Source: an uncultured Clostridiaceae bacterium (GTDB lineage: Bacteria; Bacillota; Clostridia; Lachnospirales; Lachnospiraceae). From it: DNA of 64,000 nucleotides. A program made the position numbers and the translations under genes. The notes beneath the pieces were generated by a model. It did no database searches. It saw only the letters and a program-made list of their open reading frames with translations, and was not told the DNA's origin. The stretch spans positions 80,584 to 144,583 of the forward strand of contig CABSIM010000001.1 in the NCBI GenBank assembly GCA_902477765.1. Reading direction: 5' to 3'. This document shows positions 32,743-43,000 of this stretch, piece by piece (positions within the stretch are counted from its first letter, which is position 1; each line of letters begins with the position of its first letter).

Positions 32743-32921
32743 TCTCCTATCCGGCAGACAGGATTTATGAAGAGGCTGCGTTTATTGCCTACTATATGCA
32801 CTGGAGCCACGATGAGATCATGGCCATGAGCCATATGGACCGGCTGCGGTGGTGCAGGGAAGTTTCCAGGATCAACAGCCGGCTGAATGAGGAACCGGAG
32901 AATGTGTTTGAACTGAAATAG
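32739..32921 (+). CDS. DUF6760-like small CIS protein without a standard start codon
   Basis: The open frame encodes SYPADRIYEEAAFIAYYM and continues about 40 residues to a stop at 32919-32921. It matches the small (about 60-residue) DUF6760-type protein that follows the tail-assembly gene in eCIS loci. No ATG, GTG or TTG lies in this frame between the upstream stop (32697-32699) and the conserved region. The first ATG (in AYYMHW) would remove the conserved start. The coordinate given uses the ATA at 32739, which overlaps the TAA of the previous gene, as a possible non-standard start. The alternative is a -1 frameshift from the previous gene at 32718-32724. Confidence 0.68.
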   Translation: MISYPADRIYEEAAFIAYYMHWSHDEIMAMSHMDRLRWCREVSRINSRLNEEPENVFELK

Positions 32922-32950
32922 CGGCATGGCTGCAGAAAATGGAGGAAATC

Positions 32951-33403
32951 ATGGCGGAGCTGAATCGGAATTATGTGCCCGTGTACCGGTTTGCGGTGCA
33001 GCTGGGGGATACCGGCTATGAAAAAGTTTGCTTTTCAAAAATTTCTGGAATTGAACGGAGCCTGGATTATGAGGAGATTCAGGAAGGCGGGTATAACGAT
33101 TCGCCTCATCTGCTGGCAGTGCCGCATAAAAAGCATGGAGTACTGGTACTGGAGAAGGGCGCAGCGGTGACAGACAGCTGGGTCAGCAGAATCCGCCCGG
33201 GAATGTGGCTTGGCACATGGATGGACATTGTGCTGCTTGACGCAAGAGGAAACCAGACAGGCCGGCGCTTTCAGATTGACGACGGACTGATTACCAAATG
33301 GGAAATATCCGGGCTGAATGCAATGGGGAGTGAGATCCTGATTGAAAGACTGGAAATCATGCATGAGGGAATCCGATACGGCACCGGCATAGTCCAGCGG
33401 TGA
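32951..33403 (+). CDS. Second tube-like protein (tube initiator / tail protein)
   Basis: A 150-residue protein of the T4 gp19-like tail protein family, diverged from the main tube protein. It keeps the pattern YRFAVQLGDTGYEKVCFSKISGIE at the start and ILIERLEIMHEGIRYG at the end. In eCIS particles such a second tube protein (Afp5-like) joins the tube to the baseplate hub. ATG 32951 is chosen because GGAGG lies 6 bases before it. An in-frame ATG at 32939 would put that ribosome site inside the gene. It follows the DUF6760-like ORF by 29 bases. Confidence 0.88.
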   Translation: MAELNRNYVPVYRFAVQLGDTGYEKVCFSKISGIERSLDYEEIQEGGYNDSPHLLAVPHKKHGVLVLEKGAAVTDSWVSRIRPGMWLGTWMDIVLLDARGNQTGRRFQIDDGLITKWEISGLNAMGSEILIERLEIMHEGIRYGTGIVQR

Positions 33404-33429
33404 CGGCTCGGTGAAAGGCAGGGAATACA

Positions 33430-36400
33430 ATGGGAATGCTGCTGATTGATCCGGGGTTTGCCGGAAGAATCATGGAAAAATATTCCTTTGCGGGATCATA
33501 TGGTTTTGATGAAGAATCACTGATTTTCTACCAGGAAGATCATGAAGAAAAAAAAGAGGCGTCTTCTGCGTATGATACGGAGTTGACGCTGAAACTGCTT
33601 TTCATGTTTCAGAATTATCAGCAGTCCGGCCAGTACCTGCATATCAACTGGAATCTGCTGACTCAGACCATACTCCGTCAGACTTCCGCAATTTCTTCCA
33701 GGATGCAGCAGATGACTGCCCCTGTCCTTCAGGCAGTGAAAACCTTGCAGAGAGATCAGATGCTCCGGACGCCGGCAGAGAAAAATTATGCAGCAGGAAA
33801 GAATGTACGGGAAAGTGACCGGCAAAGCCTGCGGGAAATCCATATGGACAGCCGGCAGCTGCTCAGGGATCTGAGAACAGAACGGGAGTCCCTGAAGATT
33901 TTCCGTGAAGCCGGAAAGCGGGCCGGGAGCTCAGAGGCAGAGAAACTGGCCAAACAGGAAACGGAACAGATTGTTCTGAGAGAACTGATGCGGCTGAGCC
34001 GTTCAGAGAAAACAGGATATTTTGACAATATCTGCAGAGTGCTGAAGACAGAGACGGCAGCGGTCATTCTGAAGGAATACAGTTCTCAGCTGCCGGAAGC
34101 GATGCAGATACTCGAAATTCTGGACGGAACGGAAAATGAGGAAGAAAAGCAGAGAAGGATTACGGAAATTCTGAAAACGGAGACTGTACAAAGGCGTTTT
34201 CTGCAGGAAAGCCTGTCACGTATTGACCGGATTCAGAGTCTGACAGATACGGAGAAAGTCCGTCTTCGGATTCTGATGAGAGAAGCCGGAGAACAGAGCG
34301 GAAAAGTCCGTAAAAGAGAAAGAACATCCGGTGTTTCTTTTCATAGGGATCAGGATGTACTGGGTATTTTACGGAAAGAAGACGGGTATAAAACCGTGGA
34401 ACAGGGCCCTGCATGGGGAAAGCAGGAAAAGGAACAGGTTTTCCTGAGAAAGCTGATTCGGCTGAGCAGCACCGGTGCCGGCAGAAGTGCCGGAGAGATT
34501 TACCGCCTGATGCAGACAGATACGGCAATCACGTTCCTGAAAGAGCGGGGATCTGTCTGGCCGGAAGCAGAGCAGATGCTTGGGATTCTGAGCGGATCAG
34601 GGACTGGGGAAGAAAAACAGAAGAAGCTCACAGAAATTCTTGAATCGGAGACTGTGAAGAATCGGATTCTGCAGGAAAGCCTGTCCCGTATCGGTTTTAT
34701 TCATAATCTGACAGAAATACAGAAAGAACGTCTTTCCGCTGCGACGGGCAGGACAGGAATCTTCCTGAACGATATTCCGCACAGCGCGGCAGAAAGAGAA
34801 ACGGTTCATGAGGGATCAGAGAAAACCGCAGGTGCGGAAAGAACGATTGATGAGGAAATACGCAGACTTGTACTGGAAAATCTGAAGGGAACATCTGCAG
34901 GAGGCGGGAGAAGAATCCGTTTTCTCAACGGAATCGGCATTTCCAGACTCCGGTTTTCATCCCTGCACCGGCAGGAGAGCCATCTGACGTCTGAACATAT
35001 TGAAAAATGGATGGGAGTCCTTTCGGAGGAAGAACGGAGTACGGTGTGGAGAGAACTGATCCGGATATCAGATTCCATGGTTTACAGGACATGGGAAAAT
35101 GCGGGAGAAGTCAGGGAATTTCTGTCTTCCGTGATGAAGATACGAAAAGAAGAACAGGCGGCAGAGGACCGGAGACAGAGTGAGGGGAATAACCTGTACC
35201 GTCTGATGAGACAGATGCCTGAAACGTCGGCAGCATTTCTGCGCTGGATTCTGGGGCAGAACGGGCAGGATGGCCCGGGAACAGTCGGTGCACTGTTCAG
35301 AAAGTATGAAGAACAGATATTCCGTCAGACACGAGAGGAAAAAGAACAGGAAATTTTCCGGAAAATCCTGGAGAAAGCAGATGCACCGGAAGAAAGTGCA
35401 GCACAGGCTGCGGTGCTGTGGGAAAAAATGCCGTTGACATCCAGGATGATTACCATTCTGGAAAGCCGTTTGACAGAGCCGGAAAAGGCTGAAAAAGCGG
35501 AAAAGGAGCTGGCAGAAATTCTGATCCGTGATTTTCAGATACAGAACAGAGAACTGATTTTCCATGATGACGGGGACAGGATTCCTCCGCAGAAAAGAGA
35601 CCGGCAGATTCAGACATTTCTTAAATTTCTGAAGGCTCCAGAGGTTTCGGAAACCATCGAACGGAAGATACGCTATTCCGATGAGAACAGAAGAAGGAAG
35701 CTGGAAGAATGGATCCGCACGTATCAGAAATCCGTTGTTGTCAGACAGATACAGGAGTCCGGCGAGGGACGGAAGCCGGGCAGGGGGCAGAAGAAGGCGG
35801 AAGAAAAGGAAAAACGTACCGCAGAGTCCATGATACGGCTGCTGATATCCGGGGAAAAGGCACAGCAGCGCATGCTTGTTTTTCAGGTGAGAGACAGACT
35901 GGGGGCCAGGGCTGCCGGCCAGCTGGAAGAATACTTCCGGTCAAGAGAAAGCACCGCGGAAGATGCAGCGAAAACCCGGAGCATGAAGCAGATGGAACGG
36001 ACGGCGCGTTCTGTGATAGATACCTATCTGTCCATGGTGCAGAGAGAAATGATGGTTTCTTCCATGGGAGACGGCAGTGAGCTGTTTCTTCAGAATCAGC
36101 AGCGGGCGGTGATCCATCATCCTTCTTCCGGAGCATTTCTGGCTGCCAGGAGAAGCACGGAGTCCATATTGCGGCTGATCCGCAGAAATTATCTGTTCCG
36201 TCAGGAAAACAGGCTGATGACGGAACAGATTCGTCATTCCATTGTACAGACCGGAACCGATGCAGGACTGCGGAAAATTGAAGAGAGGGAAATACCGTAC
36301 GCACGGCAGAATGCCGAGTATGATCTGATGCAGAACAGGCTCCTGGAGCGCACTTCAGAAAACCAGATGCGTTTCCCGAAAACCGCAGAATTCGGCCGGA

Positions 36401-36843
36401 TGATGCTGGAACGTATCAAAGCTTCCGGCGCAGGTCTGGAGAAGATGCAGGACGTCGGAAACCAGGATACGGAAATCAGGAGTTATTCCGGACTGCGAAC
36501 CGGACTGGAAAACCGGAATTATGGTGTGCATCCTGTACAGGAGACATTCAGCCGGCCGGGAGAACGGACGTCTCCGGGACTGTATTATCCGGAGCAGGCA
36601 CAGACAGAATTCCTCAGGCGCCAGAAAAAACAGGAGGCGGAAATCGAAGAGACCCGCACGGTGGTAAAACGGCTTAATGAGAAGCTGGAGATTCAGCAGA
36701 AACTGATGGAAGAACTGAAAAAAAAGACATCCGGTCCGCAGGTGATTCCTCCGCAGATCAGCATCAGCCAGCTGACACGACAGGTGATGAAGCGCATGGA
36801 AGACGAACTGAGGACGGAAAAAATGCGCCGCGGAATTCTGTAA
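33430..36843 (+). CDS. Large CIS-associated protein with internal duplication (unknown)
   Basis: A 1137-residue, Arg/Glu/Gln-rich, largely helical protein with no signal peptide or membrane segment. Two tandem units of about 156 residues are visible (about 179-334 and 335-440), each beginning with an EQ-V-L-R-L pattern and containing EILxxETVxxRxLQESLSRI. The duplication is also visible in the DNA with a period of 468 bases. The last 25 residues (ISQLTRQVMKRMEDELRTEK, then MRRGIL) look like a conserved amphipathic tail. Its place between the second tube protein and the LysM adaptor is where other eCIS loci carry a large poorly conserved gene. A tape-measure-like or scaffold role is possible but not shown. 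The start at 33430 is supported by an AAGGCAGGG upstream. Confidence 0.6.
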   Translation: MGMLLIDPGFAGRIMEKYSFAGSYGFDEESLIFYQEDHEEKKEASSAYDTELTLKLLFMFQNYQQSGQYLHINWNLLTQTILRQTSAISSRMQQMTAPVLQAVKTLQRDQMLRTPAEKNYAAGKNVRESDRQSLREIHMDSRQLLRDLRTERESLKIFREAGKRAGSSEAEKLAKQETEQIVLRELMRLSRSEKTGYFDNICRVLKTETAAVILKEYSSQLPEAMQILEILDGTENEEEKQRRITEILKTETVQRRFLQESLSRIDRIQSLTDTEKVRLRILMREAGEQSGKVRKRERTSGVSFHRDQDVLGILRKEDGYKTVEQGPAWGKQEKEQVFLRKLIRLSSTGAGRSAGEIYRLMQTDTAITFLKERGSVWPEAEQMLGILSGSGTGEEKQKKLTEILESETVKNRILQESLSRIGFIHNLTEIQKERLSAATGRTGIFLNDIPHSAAERETVHEGSEKTAGAERTIDEEIRRLVLENLKGTSAGGGRRIRFLNGIGISRLRFSSLHRQESHLTSEHIEKWMGVLSEEERSTVWRELIRISDSMVYRTWENAGEVREFLSSVMKIRKEEQAAEDRRQSEGNNLYRLMRQMPETSAAFLRWILGQNGQDGPGTVGALFRKYEEQIFRQTREEKEQEIFRKILEKADAPEESAAQAAVLWEKMPLTSRMITILESRLTEPEKAEKAEKELAEILIRDFQIQNRELIFHDDGDRIPPQKRDRQIQTFLKFLKAPEVSETIERKIRYSDENRRRKLEEWIRTYQKSVVVRQIQESGEGRKPGRGQKKAEEKEKRTAESMIRLLISGEKAQQRMLVFQVRDRLGARAAGQLEEYFRSRESTAEDAAKTRSMKQMERTARSVIDTYLSMVQREMMVSSMGDGSELFLQNQQRAVIHHPSSGAFLAARRSTESILRLIRRNYLFRQENRLMTEQIRHSIVQTGTDAGLRKIEEREIPYARQNAEYDLMQNRLLERTSENQMRFPKTAEFGRMMLERIKASGAGLEKMQDVGNQDTEIRSYSGLRTGLENRNYGVHPVQETFSRPGERTSPGLYYPEQAQTEFLRRQKKQEAEIEETRTVVKRLNEKLEIQQKLMEELKKKTSGPQVIPPQISISQLTRQVMKRMEDELRTEKMRRGIL
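33964..34740 (+). repeat. Intragenic tandem duplication, period 468 bp
   Basis: Copies starting near 33964 and 34432 share protein and DNA similarity, including an identical CTGCAGGAAAGCCTGTC at 34201 and 34669, exactly 468 bases (156 codons) apart. The copies have diverged, so the event is not recent. Confidence 0.75.
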
Positions 36844-36891
36844 ACGGAAAAAGAATGTGAGCAAATGCACAGAAGAAGATAAGGAGGATAC

Positions 36892-37533
36892 ATGGGACTG
36901 GTAAAAGCGAAACTGATAATAGAAGAAGGAGAAGAGCTGGAAGTCATGTTTAATCCGGAGTCCTACAATCTTTCTTTTTCCGCTTCCTACAGTGAGAAAA
37001 AAGTAGTGGGGCTTGATGGTCCCATAATCCAGTATATATCCGGAGACAGCCAGAGCCTGGATATGACCTTGTATTTTGACACATACAGTCCTCCTACGCT
37101 GAAGCAGCCGAAAGAATCAGGAAGCGATGTGACAAAGATCACAAGAAAACTGGCAGCACTGGTTTTCATTAAAGGAAGTCTCCACAGACCGCCTATGGTG
37201 ACATTCAAATGGGGCGGCCTGAATTTTAAAGGCGTTGTTACCAGTGTCAAACAGGCATGTACGATGTTTCTGTCAGACGGAATGCCGGTGCGGGCCAGAG
37301 TGGATCTTACATTCAAATCCATGCTGGATGTCAGTACCAGCAAGATGATTTCTCCGTTTGAATCTCCGGACCGGACCAAAGTCCGCACCATACATGAAGG
37401 AGAGCAGCTATGGAATTATGCCTGGCAGGAATACGGAGATATGGAGCAGTGGAGAGCCATTGCCCGGGAAAATGGCATCATGAATCCGCTGGACATCGTG
37501 CCGGGACAGAAAATCAAGCTGCCGGCGCTGTAG
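36892..37533 (+). CDS. LysM-domain baseplate adaptor (Afp7/Pvc7-like)
   Basis: A 213-residue protein with an N-terminal beta domain (about 1-150; FNPESYNLSFSASYSEKK is typical of the CIS tube-adaptor family, related to phage gp53-type proteins) and a C-terminal LysM motif (about 163-213; TIHEGEQLWNYAWQEYGD, then WRAIARENG and PGQKIKLP). In eCIS it sits between tube and hub, and the LysM fold here is structural rather than wall-binding. AAGGAGG 5 bases before ATG 36892 supports the start. It lies 48 bases after the large duplicated gene. Confidence 0.9.
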   Translation: MGLVKAKLIIEEGEELEVMFNPESYNLSFSASYSEKKVVGLDGPIIQYISGDSQSLDMTLYFDTYSPPTLKQPKESGSDVTKITRKLAALVFIKGSLHRPPMVTFKWGGLNFKGVVTSVKQACTMFLSDGMPVRARVDLTFKSMLDVSTSKMISPFESPDRTKVRTIHEGEQLWNYAWQEYGDMEQWRAIARENGIMNPLDIVPGQKIKLPAL

Positions 37534-37595
37534 AAACTCAGGGAGAATGACGGCGCATCAGACCGAATATCAAGAAAAAGACGGGAGAGAACAGT

Positions 37596-38672
37596 ATGGC
37601 AAATCTGATGAGTGACCGGAGTGACATGGCTGCGCTTTACAGAAAGTATCAGGGCTTTCGGGCTCCGGCGTTTCAGGTGATGCTGGGAGACAGCGGACAG
37701 GATCTTGGCGGAAAACTGAATGGACAGGTGGAGCAGCTGGAACTTTCCCTGTCTCTGGAAAATGCTTCTTCTGCTGTTTTCCGGATTATCAATGCGTATG
37801 ATGCGAAGAATCATGCTTTTTCCGGGGAGATTATGAAAAATCTGATTCTGGGGAATCTGGTGAAAGTCAACATCGGATATGGCTCCAGTCTGGACTGCGT
37901 TTTCTGCGGGTACATTCATTCCATAAAACAGGAATTTCAGGAAAATCCTGCATTATCTGTGACAGCACTTGATGTCCGCAGGCTGATGCAGAGTTCCAGA
38001 CATGCTCTGACAACCAGAAGCGGAACTACATATTCGGAAATATTTCAGAACATTATGAAGCCGTATAAAAAACTGTATTCCAGACTTGTTGTGGACAGAA
38101 GTTCTGAAAAGGATGTGTCGGGGGTTCAGCAGAGCGGCAGTGACCTGGAATTTGTCAAAAGACTGGCAAAGGCTGCCAACAGAGAATTTCTGGTATTTGG
38201 TGACCAGGTTTATTTCCGGAGAATTTCCAAGCGGACAGCGGCCCTGACGCTGACCTGGGGTCAGGATCTTATTTCTTTTTCCAAGGAAAGTGTCTATGCC
38301 AGCCAGAAACTGACAGTGGCCGGAATTAAGAAAAACACCAAGGAAGAAGTGGTAAAAGCCACACGTGAAATCAAAACAGAGACAGGAATTGTGTCGCTGG
38401 TGGCGGGGCAGGAGGAGTATATCTGGGATGCTTCCGTCAACTCTCAGGAAAAAGCAGACCAGAAGGCAGATAAACTGAAAGAAGAAAGAGAAAAACAGGT
38501 TCAGGGAGGAAGCGGATCCTGCGTGGGGCTTCCGCAGCTGGTTCCGGGACGAAGTATCCGGATCGCAGGATTGTCTTCCGGACTTAACGGCGAATATATG
38601 CTCAGTCAGGTAAATCATTCACTGGGCGGAGACGGTTTTCAGACATCATTTGAAATAGGAGGGTTTGTCTGA
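37596..38672 (+). CDS. Baseplate hub protein (gpD / gp27-like)
   Basis: A 358-residue hub protein of the phage late-control gene D / VgrG N-terminal family. It forms the trimeric collar holding the spike. Visible segments include a beta-barrel start (PAFQVMLGDSGQ), GYIHSIKQEFQ, a central GSDLEFVKRLAKAANREF (the hallmark SD-FVxRLA-xxG-F region) and a C-terminal barrel ending GDGFQTSFEIGG. In Afp/PVC this domain is fused with the spike as Afp8; here the two halves are separate genes overlapping by one base (TGATG). GGGAGA precedes ATG 37596. Confidence 0.88.
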   Translation: MANLMSDRSDMAALYRKYQGFRAPAFQVMLGDSGQDLGGKLNGQVEQLELSLSLENASSAVFRIINAYDAKNHAFSGEIMKNLILGNLVKVNIGYGSSLDCVFCGYIHSIKQEFQENPALSVTALDVRRLMQSSRHALTTRSGTTYSEIFQNIMKPYKKLYSRLVVDRSSEKDVSGVQQSGSDLEFVKRLAKAANREFLVFGDQVYFRRISKRTAALTLTWGQDLISFSKESVYASQKLTVAGIKKNTKEEVVKATREIKTETGIVSLVAGQEEYIWDASVNSQEKADQKADKLKEEREKQVQGGSGSCVGLPQLVPGRSIRIAGLSSGLNGEYMLSQVNHSLGGDGFQTSFEIGGFV

Positions 38673-39505
38673 TGGGGCTTTTTGATGAACTGCTGGACAT
38701 TCGTGAAGAAAGCCAGGAAGAGGGAGGCCTGTCCGGAATCCGGGGAGTTGCAGTGGGGATTGTAAAGGAAAACTGGGACAGCAAACATCCGGGCATGCTG
38801 AAAGTGGAACTGGTACTGGGAGAAAAGGAAAAAAGCATTCTGGACTGGATGCCGATGGCAGTGCCTTATGCAGGAAAAGAATTCGGTATATATTTTCTGC
38901 CGGAGATCGGGAGTCAGGTGCTGGTTGCGTTTCACCTGGGAGAACTGAACAGCCCGGTTGTCATCGGATGTATGTGGAACCAGACAGATGTCACACCTCA
39001 GAATGCTGCCAATGAAAAAAATACAGTAAAGATGATCCGTACAAAAGGCGGAAATCAGATTGTCATTTCGGAAGAAAACGGAAAAGAAAAGATCGAAGTG
39101 GAAACCAAAGGGGGACAGAAACTTGTCCTGGACGATGAGAACAAAAAGGTGACGCTCGGCGATAAGGAAGGAAAGAATTCCATAACACTGGATGCCAAAA
39201 ACGGAGCACTGACGTTTGAAGCTGAAAAAAAAGCGGTATTTCGTGTCAATGGAAAAGAAATGCTGACCCTGGACGGCAGCGGTCAGAAAATGAATTTGAA
39301 AACAAACGGGATTCAGATAGAGGCAGCCCAGGCTCTTCAGCTGAAAGGACAGACACTGAAAGCCGAGGGTACCAGTACGGAAATCAAGGGACAAAGCATC
39401 AAGGTAGAATCACAGGCAGCACTGAGCCTGAAAGGAACAGCGTCCCTGAAGGCAGAAAGCAGCGGCATTGCGGAAGTAAAAGGAACCATGGTAAAGATCA
39501 ACTGA
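38672..39505 (+). CDS. Spike protein (gpV / gp5-like) with C-terminal beta-helix
   Basis: A 277-residue baseplate assembly protein V family spike. The OB-fold region covers about 20-110 (GIVKENWDSKHPGMLKVEL, IYFLPEIGSQVLVAF, VVIGCMW). The C-terminal half (about 120-277) is a regular short-repeat beta-helix (LVLDDENKKVTLGDKEG, ALQLKGQTLKAEGTSTEIKG), as in the gp5/VgrG needle. No PAAR tip or enzymatic domain is fused. A separate PAAR-like protein is encoded at the end of the block. AGGAGG 10 bases before ATG 38672, and overlap with the hub stop codon, show tight coupling with the hub. Confidence 0.9.
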   Translation: MGLFDELLDIREESQEEGGLSGIRGVAVGIVKENWDSKHPGMLKVELVLGEKEKSILDWMPMAVPYAGKEFGIYFLPEIGSQVLVAFHLGELNSPVVIGCMWNQTDVTPQNAANEKNTVKMIRTKGGNQIVISEENGKEKIEVETKGGQKLVLDDENKKVTLGDKEGKNSITLDAKNGALTFEAEKKAVFRVNGKEMLTLDGSGQKMNLKTNGIQIEAAQALQLKGQTLKAEGTSTEIKGQSIKVESQAALSLKGTASLKAESSGIAEVKGTMVKIN

Positions 39506-39551
39506 TGACCGTACCGGAGGACACGGAAAAAGTACGGCAGGGAGATGGAAT

Positions 39552-39965
39552 ATGGGAAACAGAAATCGTCCCGGAGATTTTCTGGGAACAGGTTGGAAAT
39601 TTCCTCCCGGTGTGGATTCTGCCACCGGGCGGATACGGTCAGTAAGTGAGGAAGAGGATATTGCGGAGGCAATCCGCATCATCCTGTATACCAGAAAAGG
39701 GGAACGGGTCATGCATCCGGATTTTGGATGCGGGATTCACCGGTATGTGTTTGAACAGATGGATTATGGTACCGTAAGTTCCATGGAGCGTGAAATTACA
39801 GATGCCATCATTGCATGGGAACCCAGGGTAATCGAGCCGGAAGCGTCGGTGGATACCGGGAGACTGAATGAAGGCCTGGTGGAGATCCGCATACGCTATG
39901 TGGTGAGAAGTACCAATAACCCCTATAATCTGGTGTTCCCTTACTACATACAGGAAGGAATATAA
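39552..39965 (+). CDS. Baseplate wedge protein gp25 (GPW/gp25 family)
   Basis: A 137-residue gp25-like protein that links sheath and baseplate wedge. The family core is easily seen: EEDIAEAIRIILYTRKGER, VMHPDFGCGIHRYVFEQ and a C-terminal EIRIRYVVRSTNNP. GGGAG about 8 bases upstream supports ATG 39552. It is followed by a 108-base gap with a short CTGCAGAA/TTCTGCAG hairpin and no T-tract. Confidence 0.93.
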   Translation: MGNRNRPGDFLGTGWKFPPGVDSATGRIRSVSEEEDIAEAIRIILYTRKGERVMHPDFGCGIHRYVFEQMDYGTVSSMEREITDAIIAWEPRVIEPEASVDTGRLNEGLVEIRIRYVVRSTNNPYNLVFPYYIQEGI

Positions 39966-40073
39966 AATACAGAATGATATCCGGAACAGTGATATCACAG
40001 AGACCAAAACAGAAGAGGCAGCAAAACCTGCAGAAGACATATTCTGCAGAAAAAAGGAAGGAGGCGGAAAAAG

Positions 40074-43000
40074 ATGCGGACAGAAGACTGGTATCCATGT
40101 GACAAAGAGAAACTGCTGGAACAGATGAAAAAACTGGCCGGTGCCTATACACCGGAATGGAGAATGGATACGGAGCGCCCGGATCTGGGAACTGCACTGG
40201 CCATAATCTATGCAGATATGTTTTCCGGAACCGTGCGCCGCTTTAACCGGCTTCCGGAAAAAAACCGCTCCGCCTTTTTCAGAGAGGTGGGCACAGAACT
40301 GAAAGAATCCGTACCCGCACAGGGGTATGCGGCTTTTGGTCTTGCCAGTGATGATCTGGGCGGCACGGAAGTCCCCAGAGGATTTATGGTGTCTGCTCCG
40401 GGAGAAGAAGAGGAAGTGCCTTTTGAGACACAGGAAAGTGTTTATGTGACACCGTCGGCACTGGAGGAAATTTACCTGACAGACGGCTCCGGTGACAGGA
40501 TTCAGAGGCTTTACCTGTCCAGACAGGCAGCGGGAGAAGAACGCAGACCGTCTGAATTCCCTTTTTATATGTTTCAGTCCGGAAATGAAAATCTTCAGGA
40601 ACATAGTTTTGTAGCAGGTCAGAATGAGGTGCTGAATCTGAAGGGGCCGGCCTGTGTGTATCTTAAGATGAAGCCCGGATATATGCCGGAAGGAGATTTT
40701 AATCCTGAGCAGATGTTTCTGAACCAGGAAGAAACAGCATTTGAATATCTGTCGGAAAACGGATATGTTCCGTTCGGAACGAGACGCTGGGAGAAGGACT
40801 GTCTGGTGCTTGAGATGGCTTCCGGATGTCCTTCCATCGCCTTGTCTCAGGAAGGGGAGCAGCAGGGGCGTTTCCTCAGATGCAGGATGCTGAAACCTTA
40901 CTGCCGTCCGCCGTTTTCTGTGGAAGAGTTTCTGATGGCTTCTTCCGCACATGGGCTGGCCCCTGATACGGTACAGACAGAAAACGGTGAGGCGGAGAGA
41001 GAAGAGGTCTTTCCTTTTGGAGAACGGCCCATGCCCTATTCTGAAGTATATATCGCATCAGATCAGGTGTTAAGCAAATGCGGTGCACGGGTTCAGATGG
41101 AGTTCCGCATGGACTATGAAAAGATCCCTCTGGAGACATCCGGTGAACCGGAACGGGACTGGAAACTGGTGATGAAGAGGGAAGATTTCATCCCGGATCC
41201 GGAATATGATGTGACCATTGAGCGGGTGATATGGGAGTATTACAATGGTACGGGATGGAGCAGGCTGTTTATGGACCGGGAATACAGCCGGATCTTCAAT
41301 GGCGGTGACGGCACCATGGGCCAGAAGTTTTCTCTGGAGTTTGTCTGCCCGGATGATGCAGCCCCGTTTTTATACAATTCGGTGGAATCCAGATATATCC
41401 GGATCCGGATTCTGAAGATGAACAATCTGTTTAAGCAGAATGGACATTATATTACGCCGGTCATGAGTGATATCCGTTTTTCTTTTGCCTATAAGGGAAG
41501 GGGAAAATTTCCGGATTTCCTGAAAACTGTCAATAACCGGGAAGAAAGAATTCTTCCGGCAGAAGCCCAGAGATACGGAAAGGTTTCCTGGGAACTGTTC
41601 AGCGGAATCGGGGACGCCAGAAGAACCCTGTACATGAAATTTTCAAAACCCCTTACAGACGGCCCCATTAAGATGCTCATGACCATGGAAGAAAGCATTC
41701 CGGAAGAACTTCCGAGACTGGAATTTGAGTATCTGGGCTCAGATGGTTTTTATCCTCTTCCGGTCATGGATGAAACTGAATCCATGAGAAAGAGCGGTGT
41801 CCTGACCTTCATGGGAAGGCCGGATTTTGAAAAAGCCGTAATGTGGGGAAGCGAAGGGTACTGGATACGTCTGAGAGACATATACAATGGTTACGGCGCC
41901 AGAAACCGGCATACCAGGATGCCTGTATTGAACGGCATATTTCTCAATGTGGTCAGAATAAAGGCCATTGAAACCATGCCGGAAGAAAAATTCCGCATTG
42001 AACCCAGAGAGAAAAACAAAGTATGTACTCTTATGAAAGACAGGATACAGGATCTGGAAGTCTGGGTGGATGAAAGCAGGCAGCTGACAGAAGCACAGAT
42101 GAAGGACATGCTGGAAAAGAATCAGGTTCAGACGGAGCAGAATACTGACGGTGAGATCACGACGTTCTGGGTGAAGTGGAAAGAAGTGGATGACTTCTGC
42201 ATGTCAGGCCCCGGATCACGTCATTTTACGGCGGACCGCAACAAGGGTACAATCCGGTTTTCTGACGGCATTACGGGAGCCATCCCGTCATCTGGTCCGG
42301 AGGAGACGATCCGTGTTTTCTATACCTGCGGCGGAGGGGAAAACGGTAATCAGCCGGTGGGAAATGTGAATCAGATGTCAAGGACCCTCGGCTACATCAA
42401 CCAGGTATACAACCCCAGTGTTACCATGGGCGGCTGCGATCAGGAGACCGCTCAGGAGGCCATGATACGTAGCTCAAACAGGTTCCGTCATATGGAACGT
42501 GCAGTTACGGTCAGTGACTATGAAGCCCTTGGGATGGAAGCCTCCCGTCTTGTTCTCAAAGTACGGTGCTTTTCCAATTGCAGAGAGGACGGTTCCAGAG
42601 AACCCGGAAGTGTAACTCTTGTGGTTCTGCAGAAGAATTTCAAAGACGGAAGGATTTATTTTGAACAGGTAAAACAGGAAGTGCTCCAGTATATGAATTC
42701 ACGGATACCGGGGAATCAGCGGGTCCTGGAACGGTTTTATGTGGCAGAACCGCAGTATCTTGAACTTCGCTGCCGTGTGGACATTTCCGTTGAGAATTTT
42801 GACCAGGTTTTCGAGGTGAGACGCCAGGTACAGCAGCGCATAGATACGTTTCTGGATCCGATTCATGGAAATTTCAATGCGAAAGGCTGGCAGATCGGCC
42901 GGATTCCCAATGAGATTCAGATCAAGAATGCGATCCAGGGGATTGGCGGAATCCGCTACATAAAAGATGTACAGATGTCTGCGTTTGTTCAGAGCAGACA

